Shown one piece after another: positions 13,367 to 28,300 of a stretch of 64,000 nt of DNA. The stretch's first letter is position 1; every line of letters starts with the position of its first letter. A program made the position numbers and the translations under genes. The stretch is from Phoronis australis (taxonomy: Eukaryota; Phoronida; Phoronidae), in NCBI GenBank assembly GCA_002633005.1, contig NMRA01000083.1:136896-200895 (forward strand), written 5' to 3'. A model generated the notes under the pieces. The model was not told the DNA's origin, did no database searches, and was given only the letters and a program-made list of their open reading frames with translations.

Positions 13367-16300
13367 CTAGAACGTAGAGACAACAAGAATGAAGCAAGCT
13401 CACAAAAAATGCATAACAACTGGAACATCTTCATTTTCATAGTGCATGATGGGAATATGAAGACATACCAAAACGAAAATAGATGATTTATTATGTAATA
13501 ACTTCATCAGGATATAAGGACGGAAATAGCATAAGTGAGTTGGTTGTACATTCGACTCATTTTGGAACCAGTGTCTCCCTGTTTAAAGAAAAAAGTGTCT
13601 CCCACATTACTTTTACTAAAATTCTTTTTTCAAAAACTAAAAAAATGTATCTTAAGAATTTGTTCGAAGTGGCTTGGCAACATTGCAACAATCGCCTCGT
13701 CTTTGACCTTAATTGATTAAGAGCAGGTTCCCAAAGGCAAGTGATGGACAACAACCAATGCTTTATGGGACATACAAAATATAAAACCTCTGGAAAGATA
13801 AGCGTTTGGAAAGTGTAACACTGGTTATCTTTGAACCCTCAATCCCATCCTCTAGTACACCCCTTCTGGAGACACGTCGAACATAAGATATTCCCTATCA
13901 GCTGGCTGATATACACAAAAAATATTTAGTGAATATGAAGTCAAATTACATGAATGCCCATACCATTTGGTTATACTACAAAGGGATCTCAGCCATAACA
14001 TCTGTCTGAACCAGCGTTTGAATTTATTAGAATTAATTAACTTTTTGTAATCAATTCCTGAAACATGACTGTTTAAAGTACACTGTATGTACTGAATTAC
14101 CAATAACATGAATCATCACCGTGACTTGTTTACTGAGCAAAGTAAAACACATTCGCATAACAATACGCAATGACCTGCTCTTGACTCCAGTTAACTGGCT
14201 GACCTATATAACCTGACCTACCTTACGTCGGGTGACTGTGAATGGCTGTTTACAGCTGGTGCAGTCCTCAATATCATCCTCATGCTGCCACCTGACCTCT
14301 GTCTCAGCCTGACGTATCTTCTCTAGTTGTACCTGACAGGTAAACAGTGGCTCAACTTAACGTCATCAAAATTTAGCCCATGGTTAAGGTACTCGAGAAA
14401 GGATACAGTTATGTTAAAGGTACATTTGAGTGCTGTTTAAGTAACGTTACCATCACATTGGGACATCCCGTGTCACACAATAGCAAGAGGCTAATGATTT
14501 GTTTTATTTTCTGATGGTCACAAAAAATAAGTCATGAAATAAGGCAAACTAACACTTCTTGTTTTCTAAGGTTATGAAACATAGGTGTTGCTTTAGGCTT
14601 AATAAACCACTAAACCACTTCATTCTGGCTTTATTTTACTTTGAAATAGGTCATTTTTACCCACTGACAGCGCTCAATAGAACTTTAATCAGTAACAATT
14701 ACCAATCCCCCAAAAGCTCAAACTCTACCCCGACACCAGTTGTTACCTCCTATATATAACAACACAACCACTCACAGACTGTACAATCATGTACATCATA
14801 AGTCCTACAGACCCCTCTGTGACAACACAACTGCTCACAGACTGTACATGAACATCATAAGTCCTACAGAACCCTCTGTGACAACACAACCACTCACAGA
14901 CTGTACATGAACATCATAAGTTCTACAGAACCCTCTGTGACAACACAGCCACTCACAGGCTGTACTTCTAAAGTACAAAACCGTCTGTTCACCTGAAGTG
15001 ACTGTACGTCTACAGTATACAGTCCTACAGACCTGTCTGCTCACCTGAAGTGACTACGTCTACAGTATACAGTCCTACGGACCAGTCTGCTCACCTGAAG
15101 TGACTGTGACAGTTTCACAAAGTCTCTTTGCACTGCTTCACTGTTGTCAAGGTCAACTTGTAATGATTGCACTTTGCCACGAAGTTTGGAATTGCCTTGT
15201 TCTAAGGAGGTCTAAAAAGTCAAGTCGAACATTTTTTTATAAATTTCCACAGATAACGTAACAGGGATAATGCCAAAGTATTTGTCCAAGTACAATATTA
15301 CCACTGAACTGCACTGAAACAAACTGCCCAGAGGAGAACAATTCCATGATATTTTCACACAGCTGAGGTGACAAAATCTTGTGGAATTGTTATTGTGCAA
15401 TATCCAAGATCATTTTCATGACAGAGACTTCAATTCATAAATTACAAATAAATGAACAAACAATAGATGCATTCCTGAGTAGTAGAGAAGACACACAGAC
15501 TTCCTACAGAATCACGTGAAAAGATACTAGAACAGCTTCAGCTTTACTGCATCGGACCCTGGCGGTAATTGAGTACAAATCCTTCATGTTACTCATGTTT
15601 CATTTTGTCACTCATGACTAAAATCATCTTTATGAGGGCATGTAAAAATTTTGAAATATTATTTCGAAGTCCATGCTTGTATGAAAACATGCAGTATCCA
15701 GACAGCTTAGAAAGCAAATAATGAGATTAATATCTGCCCCTTCTCACACACAAGTATCAATACACACATACCAACACATACCACCACACAACACCAACAT
15801 ACACGACACCAACACACCAACAGACACGATATCAACACACCAACAGACATGACACCAACACACCAACAGACACGACACCAACACACCAACAGACATGACA
15901 CAAGACACACCAACAGACACGAAAAAAACACACCGACACGACATCAACACACCAACAGACACGACACCAACAGACATGACACCAACAGACATGACATCAA
16001 TCCACCAACAGACACAACACCAACACACCAACAGACACGTCACCAGTCAAAACACCAACACACTAATAGACACAACATTAACAAGCACAACACCAACACA
16101 CATACACACACACATATACAGTCACCTACCCTCTCCTTTGTCTGTTCCTCCAGCTGTATGGTTAGTGCGTGGATCAGTTGCTTTGATTTGGCCTGTATAC
16201 TACGTAGTTGCTGTTCAGTGTCCTTCACCTTGCTCTCAGCCTCATTGCGTACCTTGGACTCCCGCTCCAGCTCTGATCGCACACTTTGGTGCATTGCTGC

Positions 16301-19300
16301 AGACACAGTAAGCACCATACCAAAAATCAACAAGAATATCAGCAACATCACTATGACTACCAAACAACACATCAATTCAATGTTACCATCATCGCAGACT
16401 ATATACTAGTGCCAACTAAATACCACTGGCTATGAAAGAACACAGTGTAATCATAACCATAATAAAACCCACAGTAATTAACTAAAAGTAATTACAAATA
16501 TTGTGGTGCATTTCTGCTAACACCAGAAATAAGTCACCACTGTACAAGCTTGTCTGCTCAATCTCTTTTTGGCACCTAGTATTCTCCAATTTATTGAGTA
16601 GCCAAACTTTCACGAACATCTCTCTACCGCACACTCCTATGTCCTGCAAGAACAATACATTGCTACTGCCTGCGTACCTTCCCTTCAAGGGAACTAATTT
16701 CTTGAGATCTGCTCGTCTCCATCTTTGTATTCTTCCCATTACAAGGAAATAAGTTCTCCCAAGAACATAATCTCATTGTCACTTACCTAACTTATACCCT
16801 AGAAAACTAATCTCCTGAGATAAGTTCTCCCAAGAACATCATATCACTAACACATACCTAACTTCTCTCGAACTAATTTCCTGAGATACATTCTCAAAAG
16901 AACATCATCTCACTATTACTTACCTAACTTCTCCTCCAAAGAACTAATCTCCTGAGATAAGTTCTCCTCAATCCTTGTCTTCTCTTCATGCTCACTGTGC
17001 ACCTGGTCCTTCAAGAACATTATCTCACTCTTCAAGTTGCCCTCAATATGTTCACGTGCTACTTTAGCAGTGATGATCTCTTCACGGTACTTCAACAACA
17101 GCAGCTGCATATCCTACAATAGAGAAACCACCAACAGGATAGAGATACAGTGCATTGTAAGTTCCCAGCAAACAACGGTTGCAGAAACAAAAACAAAATC
17201 TCACCAAATTCAGACAAAAATACTTTTACAAAGGCCACTATTGTGAATGTATGTAATTTCTCAAACCATTGCCTGATGTTCGCTAAATAAAATAACTGCA
17301 CGAGGTCTGGTACACATTGTACCATACGTGAGCAGGCAGCTCAGGTGGACCCATTGCAGTGATCACCTGGAACCATTTTTATGCTTTATTAGTGCACCTG
17401 GCTGAGGAGCTAGAAAGCTGACTCAAGGGTCTAGCAGTGTGCCCCAGTGGAATGTTAGCTAAGGTATAGAACTTAAAAATGATAAAGCACACATTACTTA
17501 CTACTTATCTTTCATAGTAAAATTAAGACATGAAATTTCCATTGGCCGCAAATATTGTGTCCTGTCTTGGTGATACGTCACCATATAGAAGTGACTTTAC
17601 AATGCTTAGTTGACATCGAGTTGCAGTAACAATGGGCTTCATACCATGAAGTTGTAGCCAAAACATCAAGGGCAACACACCAATAATTCGTTGCCAATAG
17701 TCTTGAACTAAACTGTTTCCCAAAGTGGGGATTTGCCAAAAGACTTAGGTCACGGTAATTCTTCACAATATGGCTGACAAGTGTAATTCTGTGATGTTAA
17801 ATTTCTCTACAAAACACTAACAAAATTCACTCTATTTCTACCATAACTTGCTAATATGTGGATGCCAAAACACTAAACAATTACTCTATTTCTAGCTTAA
17901 TTTGCAGTATGTGGATGTCAAAAACAACATTTAGTAAAATTTCCATTATTTTCATCAATCCAATACACCTTATTCATGCAGTCCCCATGTTAAAAAGAGC
18001 CTCCTAGATTTTAAAAAACAATGCAGTCTGAGCTTCATCACACCACAAAATGTGATTTTTTTTCACATGCCTCATTATACTTATGTCTCAATGTTTTTTA
18101 AATCTAAACGGAGGCTCTTTTTAAAACCACAACAGCATGAATAAGGTCTATTGGCACTTGAAGAATGGAAAAAACTGAATATTTTGATTATCATTTTAGT
18201 GTAAACTAAGTGAGGAATTTCAGTACTGGCTCTCTGCACCAAATGGTGCCTGTCATTACCCAAGAGTCAGTAGGGCACATAATACGACGTGTGTATTCTA
18301 AACTGGTCTCACTTCCAGAACTAATTAATGAAAATGTCGAAAAAAAATTAAACTTAACCGACATGAAGGAGTTCCATGCAACGGTCTACATTGTCTGCAG
18401 CTTCAAAGCTGTCAAAAATTGCTCAGGTTGTAAAAAGTGAGAAATCTGTACACTGCAGGCCAAAGAGGTCAAAACTAATCAGAGGTTCTATAGCGCATAC
18501 ATAGTCGAAGCCTACAGATCAGTGGCACCATTTTTAAATTAAAACCATCCTTACAGAATTAAAGAGGCATTGAACATGACAGCTCGACAAAAATATAGTT
18601 TAAACAATTCCTGGCGAAAGTACGATCTCGCATAGTCTAGTGCAGACTAATTCACTTTCCCCTATGAGGAAATTTCCAGAAAAAAATTTAAAAATTCACG
18701 ATTTTTGAAATGCGTGCAAAGGAAAAACTCTGTGGTTACAACAAAATTTCTAGTCTGCCACCCACTTATGATAAATGCATGCATGCGCTCATAGTCCATT
18801 GCTTGGAAGTTTCTTGAGGTCAAAGTTCACATTTTCCACATAAGGGAAATGTGCTACGTCTATGTCTTGCCATATACCAAGTAAGAAGACCTGTTTTGCT
18901 TTGTGGGAGAAAAACCGATGAAGTGGCGAGCAGTTGACAGATCGTTTTTTTATTGAAATTTGAATCAAAAAGAAAATGCTTTGCTATCAACAGAAATTAG
19001 AAATCTTTCCGAACAAACCCTAAATATACCTGGTGAACAGGTTAAATTCTTTGTCAGTGGTAGAGAACCACTTTCAGTATTGCAATTTAGTCCATTTATT
19101 GCGTTCCAGGACACACAAAAGCCTATGTGAGCACGGAATAAGAAGATCCAAAACAGTAACCCATGTAGCTATTACATCCTCAGACTATAAATTTAAAAAC
19201 TGCACAAAAAGAGAGCGAACATTACCTAGACTGTGATAAGTGTGGCAAAAAAAAACTATTCAGTTGTTATCTAAAACCAAGCAAACACTATCATAGGGTA

Positions 19301-22300
19301 AATCACACCTACATAAAAATGTAGCGGATGATAACAACAACAATTACATTACAAAATGAACGTGTATGTAAGGGAACAAAAAAAATCTAAGCAGAAGCCC
19401 GTCAGAAATTTCTCCCCATAACTTGTTTGAATAAGTCAACCTAGTTGTTATTATATCACATCAAATGAATCTGAGTACACTGACACATAGCTGACTGTAA
19501 CACCTGTAGACCGGGACGCTACAGACTCCAATGGTTTTTATTACCATTGTCTAGGTCCCAAAAATACACACAATGCATCAAACCAAGCCTGCGTTATCAG
19601 TTGTGAGGTAAGTAAACAGATCAGTTGTAACCTGTTGAACTGGAAGTTCAGAGAGCACTTACTGGAATTAAGAGAACATTCATTACAGTTCCGGGAGATA
19701 TGACTACACGGAATTCAGGGAGATGTGCTGCCAATAAGGGTGCGTGAACACCTACTGATCAGAGTTATGAAACTAGACGTGGTTAATGTATGAGAGACAA
19801 CTGCTGATTGAAAGAAATTGGGTGAGTCGTTACAGCAGACAGGTGAAACACGGGTGACCAACTACAGAAATATCGGTAATAGTCTGATATAACGTGCCTG
19901 AATTTTTAGAACAAGTTTTCCCCCACTAAATAATGGGTCTCAAAACGGGGGCACGTTATATCAGACTATTGCCGAAATATCTATGAGCACGGAGGAGAAA
20001 GTTTGCATAGTAGTGCCAGTCAATTTCATTTGACTTCACATGAAAACGTAAAACTTTTGTGACTATAATTCTTGCTGATTCTGTAAGCACCGCATACCGA
20101 CACAATTTCAAGTTAGGCCTTCCTCTAGGGAGCATCCAAGACATCCAAGAGGCACTCTGCCTCAGATTTAAACACCCTATCTAGGACGCCCTGCTCAACA
20201 TTTGTATGCCTAAGTACAGTAAGCAAGTAAGCATCGATGTCTTTTTTAACAGCAGACATAGAAGCTCATTAGCATTGGTCTGTCCAGAATAGAAAAATAA
20301 GTTAAAATATGATGCAAGATACAACAAACTTTATCAGTGGTCAAGAGTAGCACGTGACCAACTGAATGAATACACGCGGGACCGTACCATTACGTGCGCC
20401 ATCTGGTGCATTCTGAGGACCTCAAACAAAGAGCAACTAACACGATTCCATCTCGAATACGCGCAGCCTACACTTGCTTGACCACAGATTAGCACTAGTA
20501 AAAATGTAACAATACAGGATAAAGGTACGACGAAATGTGTATTTTGTACATTTTCAACTAAGATAATGGCAGGCGTACTGTGATGGACAGCACTGTTGAG
20601 CTTTGACATTTTTAAAACTGGGTCATCTTTAATCCTGTTTACAGAAATCTGCAATGTTTGATTACACTGGACCTTACATTCAATGTCGAAGGCGCGTACC
20701 ATTGTGTTTGGGATCAATATAAAATAAAACAATGACTTTTAACTTAGCTGGCACTCCTCTGTCAAAAAAGGAAGGGAATACAGAACCACAGGGCCAACCT
20801 TAACAATTTTTACTATCTGTACTGAGCAAACTAACAGTGCCAGGTTGTGAAACTGAATGAGCTGGGTGTGCACACATGAAACTTTCAATCAAAGGCAAAG
20901 ATTGTTATAACACCCTCATGAACTGATTGTGACTGAACACTGAGGACTGAACACTGAGGACTGAACAAGCTTAACAGAAATAATCATAAACGCATGAATA
21001 GTGAAATAGTCCTAACTCATTCATGCAATATAAATACAGTCTGGACTTCCAGCAAAAGGCATTGACGGGATTTACAACGCTTCAATGAGAGCAGTAAAAA
21101 AGTGAGGGCCTTTCCATGCTAAACTGGAGTTTCGGGTGAGTTTGAAAAATGACAGATCATATATCAGAGTGGTTTATAGACAGCATCTGATGAAATGGAA
21201 ACATGATATGATTTTTCATTTGAACTGAGTATCGAGCAATAGGATGAGAAAAAATACTAATACTGTACAAACGGAAAGTTCCGTTTCAAACAAATTCTTC
21301 AGATTTTCATCAGAATGGCTTCAGACTAAAGTAAACACAAATAACACCCTGGTTACTATGAACTGTTTTTCAGACTTTTTAAGGTTACGTGTACCCCTAT
21401 TTAACAAAAATACCATTTAAACGTCTGGGCTAACTATACGGAAAATCCTGGACATGGTTTTCTAGCATTTTCATCAAAGTTTTAATACATAAAATTTGGT
21501 GAATGCTGTTAAAAGGGCTTTTCCTTATCAATGTACCTTTCAAAATCAACATTTTTACCAAAACGCATCCTCATGGTACAGTGTTGTGAATGACATGTGT
21601 AGATTCATTTCACAACGGCAGTCAGTCGTGTGATCGAGGGCCTCAGCTGCAGGCTTGAAACGTCATGCTCAACTGATCAAATGTCTCCAATTAAGTAATT
21701 TTCCCGCTTTTACATGCATCGTCACAGTAAACAACGATGAACAATTTTAACCATGATTGTTTCGATTCCTAGTTTCAGAAAATATACATTTTTATGAATT
21801 GCCAGTCGCTAGTTACTTAGATATCTCAAGAAAAACAATTAATGAGGGGTGCCTATCACTCATTCTTAACTAACATGGGAACATTCTTTAGTGCCACAAA
21901 CATAAAACCAATGCTTATAAGTAGAGAATAAACACCACACCTCTGTGTGTGGTTAACAGAAAAATATCAAATAATATTTGATGTCAGAAAACATAACCTT
22001 AAAATCAACAGATGATTGGATTCACATTTGTCTTGGATCAATGGTCCAAAGACCCCAATATACAAACTTGCAATCAAAACCAAACAGCCATTTGCCCTGT
22101 TGGTGCACTTCAGACAGTCCATATATAAATAACCACAAGTATGACTGAGTGGTGCCCACAGATGTTTTTTAACCATGTTCTGGTGCATGCAGTAAATGGA
22201 CTTGACCCTGTAACCTGTATAGTAATGACCTGGATAGGCCAGTGATTAGACAGAGGAAATCCTAAAGTTTGACTCAGGCACTGATGAAGTTATGACAAGT

Positions 22301-25300
22301 TGGAGAGTTTTATAAACAAGTTGTTCACTAAGGGTCACTATAGAATGAACTGTGGCAAAGACTTTACTGATCAGGTAAGTTGGCCAATGTTTCTAATAAC
22401 AGGATTACACACTTAGGCACCTAATTATTAAAAGCACGTTAATTGATCAACTTTGATGTTCATCAGGATTAACGAGATGCCTCACCATACAGCTATTCAT
22501 CTGCTGTATGTTCCACAAGACCACAATCCTTCATGAAATAGAATACGACTTAGAACTAAAAGAAAGGCAAAATTTCACTGAAATAACAGTGTGCACATTA
22601 CTTGATGTAAATATTTATAACCCAAGTTGTAATCACTGAGCAAGACTTCAGATGTGCCACTATTACAAATCTACCGATACAGTGTTAAAATTTGCTCCAG
22701 ACGGCAATATTATCACATTTTGTCAGTGTCCTTTGGCACAAGAATGATAACTCCAGTGAACAGATAAGCCATTTACCATGCCTTCACATTGACGGATAAC
22801 AGCAAGACATATATTGGGCATATAAGGTAACACCTACATTTGACGAACACTTCAGTGTGTAAACTTACATGTACTAAATTAATTTTATTTTTCTGTCTGA
22901 TATTCTCATATAAAAACACCTGAGAAAACCCACTGCACAGGTGCTGCACAATACTTATCATTGACTATGAATACAAGACGCCCAAGGTACACTTGCAAGT
23001 CACCTTATAATACATGTAGTCTTCTATTACAACACAAAGTGTTTCTGATATTAGGGTGGTATAACACTCAATAGCTGTGATGTAATCCTGGAGACTTGAA
23101 GGACTACCAATGATATGAAAAGGCTTTTATCCACTCATGGTACATGGACAATTAATAAACATAACACCTTTACTAGACCCAGTTATTTTGGGCCTGCTGG
23201 TGGAACTACCTATAGTAAATTGCTGAAACACAAGAATTTTGACTGCAGCTAGAAAGTGTGCGAGCGACTGGAGAAGGTGTATAAAGAAGAAGTTACATCA
23301 AGAATTCTTACAAGGTATTCTTATATGTAAATCTGACAAATTCAGGATAAAACAGAAATTTCCATTTTTTTTCAAAAAAGTAGTTATATACCCTACCCAC
23401 CATCAGACAATATTTTGAGAAATTGTGAGCATTCAAAATAATGTCAAGAACCTATTAAAAATGGGAAAAAATGTCAGTTTTGGCAATTATTCTTGTTCCA
23501 AGTAGGTGAAATTTTATCGTGCTCTCGAAAAAAATGTAATTAAAATGGAATGGCAAACAATCAGTTGTTTGACTTTGATACCTGTATGCTTTATTAATGT
23601 CCCTCACGGGCATTCTCTTGCAAGTATTGGGCAGAGAGATGCTATCAGATATTCAAAATTAACACCTAGGCAACAGGGACAATGTGTACCAGAGACAATA
23701 TCGAATTACAAAAAATTCTACCTGAGGCAATACCGTGACTGTCTACTGTGCCCCATCAAGGGAGAGGGCTTTTAATTATCCTGTCATACATAACAGAGAG
23801 TAGCCAATTGCATCACAGTGATTGACCTTCAAAATCTATGAGCATCGACAAATTCCCAAAGCTTATAAATCTGCAACAGTAAACTGCTTATGGTAATCTC
23901 CAATTTCTCACATTAATAATTGCCAAAAGAGCATTGATACATTGCTCAAAATTTTTACTGAAGCTTCATTATTTGATAACCGGTCAATTTTTTCAATAAT
24001 TCTATTTTTGTTAAGAAATTCGACAATATAAAGTTCCACGTGTCCATCACCTAAGTGCTACAATGAAGAGTGTTTACCACGTCTATCGTTTTCTCATTTT
24101 TAGGAGATTGAATTTACAATTGTGATATGCAGTGCTACACAGGAAGTAACGATGTAGCCACATGTCAGATCATAGCAACATGGTGCCAGTAGTAGTTGCT
24201 ATAAATCCCGGTAGGGGGGAACTGCTGACTGCTGGGTAGCAGACATAAATAATGAGAACATCTGTTGAACACCACGAGACATACACATAAACCAGAGTGT
24301 ACATCAGTGATATAACATACAGGTAGGTCACACAAGATAGGTATTACAACCAGGTGTTTTTCAAATATGGCTCAGAGGTAACAGTAATATTTATGTTTTA
24401 CTTTTCAGAAACTCCCCAGTGTTGCATTGACGCTTATGATGATTGGACTACCATACAAGTACAACCAGTAACTTAAAACGCAAGAGCAGATCTTCACAGA
24501 AGGAAGCTGGGTTTACAATGATGGAAACATTTTAAACCATTGAGTAATACTTGAAAAAGGAATTTCTCGACAATGATATTCAAAGATCATCTACTCGCAG
24601 ACGTTAAGGTAGAGTTTAAATACAAGACACCAACTGGTGAACACCACTCCTCGCCAGACGTCGTTTCTAAAGAGGACCAGATATTTACTGCAACGCCATC
24701 TATGGATGACGATGATGATATACCAAGTGACTCTGAGTCAGGCAGTGATACACATGAAGAGGTCTATTGGCAATTCGATTCCCAAGAAACAAGCGAGGAA
24801 GAAGAAGATAGCAAGGTACGGACTGTAAAATGGACACTGTCGGTCACAACAGAACATGATGTACCTTTTAAGCAATCATTCTTAACATTTTATAAGTTCA
24901 AGCGCAACCAAATACTTTAATTTTCGTGATAACATTTTTTTCAATTCCACCAATTACCTAGGAATATTTCTGAAATATACAGTCGAAAACCCATCATAAA
25001 ATAGTCACTTCCAATAGAAAGTTGCCAAATTCCCCAATGTTTAAAATATCCCCATTGAATGAACAACCATATTCTATCAAGTAATGAAACGGACAATATC
25101 AAAAATATAGCTTTCTGTCTAGAACTTACAAAATACATATTAAGTACTTGTTATACTTGTTCATAATGAGTTACCGTGGTAACCTTGCACCACATCTACG
25201 GGGTTCAATGGTGTGGTTTCCTGGTAGGTTCTGTGTATTAATATAGAAAAATAACATTTACTGTATCGTATCATATTGTATTGTAGTATTGCCCACTATA

Positions 25301-28300
25301 ATATATATATCACTGTTTTTATTGTTGTTATTACTAGGTGACATGAAGTTTCTCCGAGTATGTTGCTTTGTCATATAATTTTCTCTATTTGTTTCTTGAT
25401 CGCATGCTACAGATCGCAATTCTCATCACATCAATGCAAAATTTACACACGAGTGTTTTGTGAATGGCTGGAAGCCTATAGTTTTGTGAATGGCTGGAAG
25501 CCTATAGTTTTGTGAATGGCTGGAAGCCTATAGTTTTTCGGCGTAATTTGATTCAGGATGGCAGACATGACTGCCATTTTGTTTTTGAATTCACATTCAA
25601 ATGCTCATACACGCTGCAACTTTTTTGATGAAGACGGCTGAAAATTTGAAAGATTATAGTAGCAGACGTGCATTAGACACGGGCTGTAAATCATTAACTT
25701 TCGATCAAAGATGGCAGAAAGATCAGCCTTTTCATTTGGGCACCTCGATTTCAGGACGAAAACGTGTTGTCCTGTACAGAACGCATTGTAGAACCAATTG
25801 TTTTGAAATTTTTCATAATAGTTTCCTGCGAGTAGCTATTATCAAGTGCTGCATAACCAGAAGTTGTTTTTAACGGATCTGATGCATTTCTATCATTGTG
25901 CAATGGTACTCGGGTGCTATTTTGAAAAGGAAGAGCAAATGACATGAATTTTTGCATATGAACTCTTTAAGGTATATTCTTTCAAATGAACACTAACAAA
26001 TTTTTTCTCAGACTTGTCGTTTTTTAGTTATTTGAATTATTTTCAATTTCAAAAAAATGCAAAATTTGAAATTTTAAAAAAAATTAGATGAATTTTGTGA
26101 AGCTACTGTGTTAGATTAGGGTTTTGGCTACGCTTTCAGAAGTTTTCCATTTTTTGCTACGAAGTCTCTTTTTTAATTATTCGGAATTTTCTGACAACAC
26201 TGTTTCCTTGTTGACTGATTTTTGCAGCACTGTTGGTTTTTTGTTAGTTTTTTTCTTTATTCAAACACTACAAATCGCAATTCTTATTGTAGCAGCATAG
26301 GGGTCATGGATGTTTATTAATAAGTTCTTTAAAGTTTTAATTTCTTTCACCTAGTGTCGCTCTTCACCGTTTTCGATTATTGTCTACTTACATTAGTACA
26401 TTTTACTTTGTTGGTGGTCAGCTATTAGCAGTCCATGCCTTCGCTGGACACCAATTCTATGGTTTTCTGCCTTGTAAAATGTGAATCATGTTTCTCTCAC
26501 TTTCTTAGTGTAGTAATAATAACACACCCAGCACACACCTACTGAAATTCAGCCAACGATGGGTAAAAGCAGATAAAAGAATTCATCAGTACAAAGCAAC
26601 TGAAAATTATACAAGATTGTGTTCGTATTATTTGACATGTTTGGCTCTTTGTCCCATTTTTAATATAAATCCCCTAGTGGATGAGAAACAACCAATTTAA
26701 ATTTTCTCATTGCAGGGGTCCTTCCACAGGAAAAGATTGCTGAGATCAAACCATTTGAAGAGGATTTTGGACAGAATAAAAAACATTCCGCAACGATCTC
26801 AAAGCCTAGACACCGCAGACTGGGCGAATAAGTGCCTCAGTCAAACAGTCAGCCACAGTCTTCCACAACTTAACACTGAAGACAAAGACAGGGGAAACTC
26901 ACCAACTGCAATATACAAACAAACTTTCAAAACAAGTGCTCCCAACTTGAGTGATGACTCTGCAATCAGGAGCAGCAGTACAACGCCAGAAGTGCCATCT
27001 GTTGGTGACCGTATGTTACCCAAACGGGTGTCTTTACTATCCAGACGTCAGCAGCAAAACAGCGAGCCAATTATCAAACATGTCATGAATGCAATCCATC
27101 ACACAGGACTGCAAGCAGGTGGCGCTACGGTGCGTCACACTGTGAGCCCACAACCTGGGCTAAAGCAGACGAACCAGACAAGCAGAGAACAAATCAGCAG
27201 ACAGTTGCAGTCAACCAATGACAAGTCACTACGTAAATACACGGGAGATGGCAGCAACCTGGTGAATAAATATGAATTTATGTACATGAGCAACAATGAA
27301 ACAAGTGACAGTGACTCGGACAGTAATATGTCTGATGAATCAGAAGTGGATTCAAAATGCTTCAGCACAACAAGGGAGCTAAATTTACTCATTACAGCAC
27401 ACGACAAAACGAAGGCGCTGACATCTTTACCAGCTCTAAACAACAACGACCCGGAATATTTTGTCAGCCCAGAATCCAATGTACTGATAAGAGCCGAGTT
27501 GGACACCAAAATAAGTCACTCCAACTGGGTCGATTTCTCCGACATGCGTCTCCTCTCACTGCCCCCGTCACTGACCTCGCACGAACACGTTCAAGCCCTG
27601 AAGCTAGACGGCAACTGGATACAGAAACTACCAGATGACATCAACTTGTTAGATAACCTACAGTGCATCAGTATCCGTGGTAACTACTTATATAATGTGC
27701 CGGAGAACTTGGATAAGTGTGAACACCTCCAGTGGCTGAACTTGGAAGACAACAGTCTGACCACTTTGCCCGGTCATGTGACCCATCTGCAACAGTTGAG
27801 TTACCTTAACGTGAAGAAAAACTCACTGGAAAATTTCCCTCATGTGATCACTACCCTACAGAACCTTGCAGTGCTTGACTTGAGTGAGAACACACACTTG
27901 AAGTTGAAGCCTGGTTACCTCAAACACCTAAAGCACTTGACATGGCTATCGTTAGCGGCAACAGTTACCCTGGCAATACCAACAGACATCGACCAATGTA
28001 CTAAGCTTCAACACTTGGATATTTCACGCAACATTCTGCGGCGCTTACCACCCAGTATCAAAAACCTTACAAATTTGAGATATATAAACTTAAGCAAGAA
28101 CTCCTTTGGGATCTTTCCTGAAGTGTTATGTGCAATCACTAGCTTAGAAGTCCTAGATGTGTCTTTCAATCAATTGACAAGGGTGCCAGATAGTATAACT
28201 AAGTTGTGCAAGTTGAGAAATCTCAACCTGGAGAACAACTCCTTCAGGAGGATACCGCCTTATCTGACAACGATGACCTCATTGACTGAACTTCAAACGG

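Larger units (their letters stand above)
17114..24572. other. Rabaptin intron, left part
   Basis: No exon of rabaptin or other supported gene was found. It contains a direct duplication near 17815-17935, a long inverted-repeat element (17960-18154), a palindromic MITE (19868-19980) and a member of a dispersed repeat near 21388-21545. The frame at 23506-23775 is open but unrecognisable. Confidence 0.65.

Noticed and set aside
15744-16043. Open frames of 99-186 aa on both strands around 15.7-16.4 kb
   Set aside because: They translate the CACCAACAGACA minisatellite and are low-complexity Cys/Val or Thr/His strings with no coding evidence.
17330-17465. Possible tRNA (cagctcaggtgg resembles a D arm)
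   Set aside because: No B box and no pairing acceptor stem.
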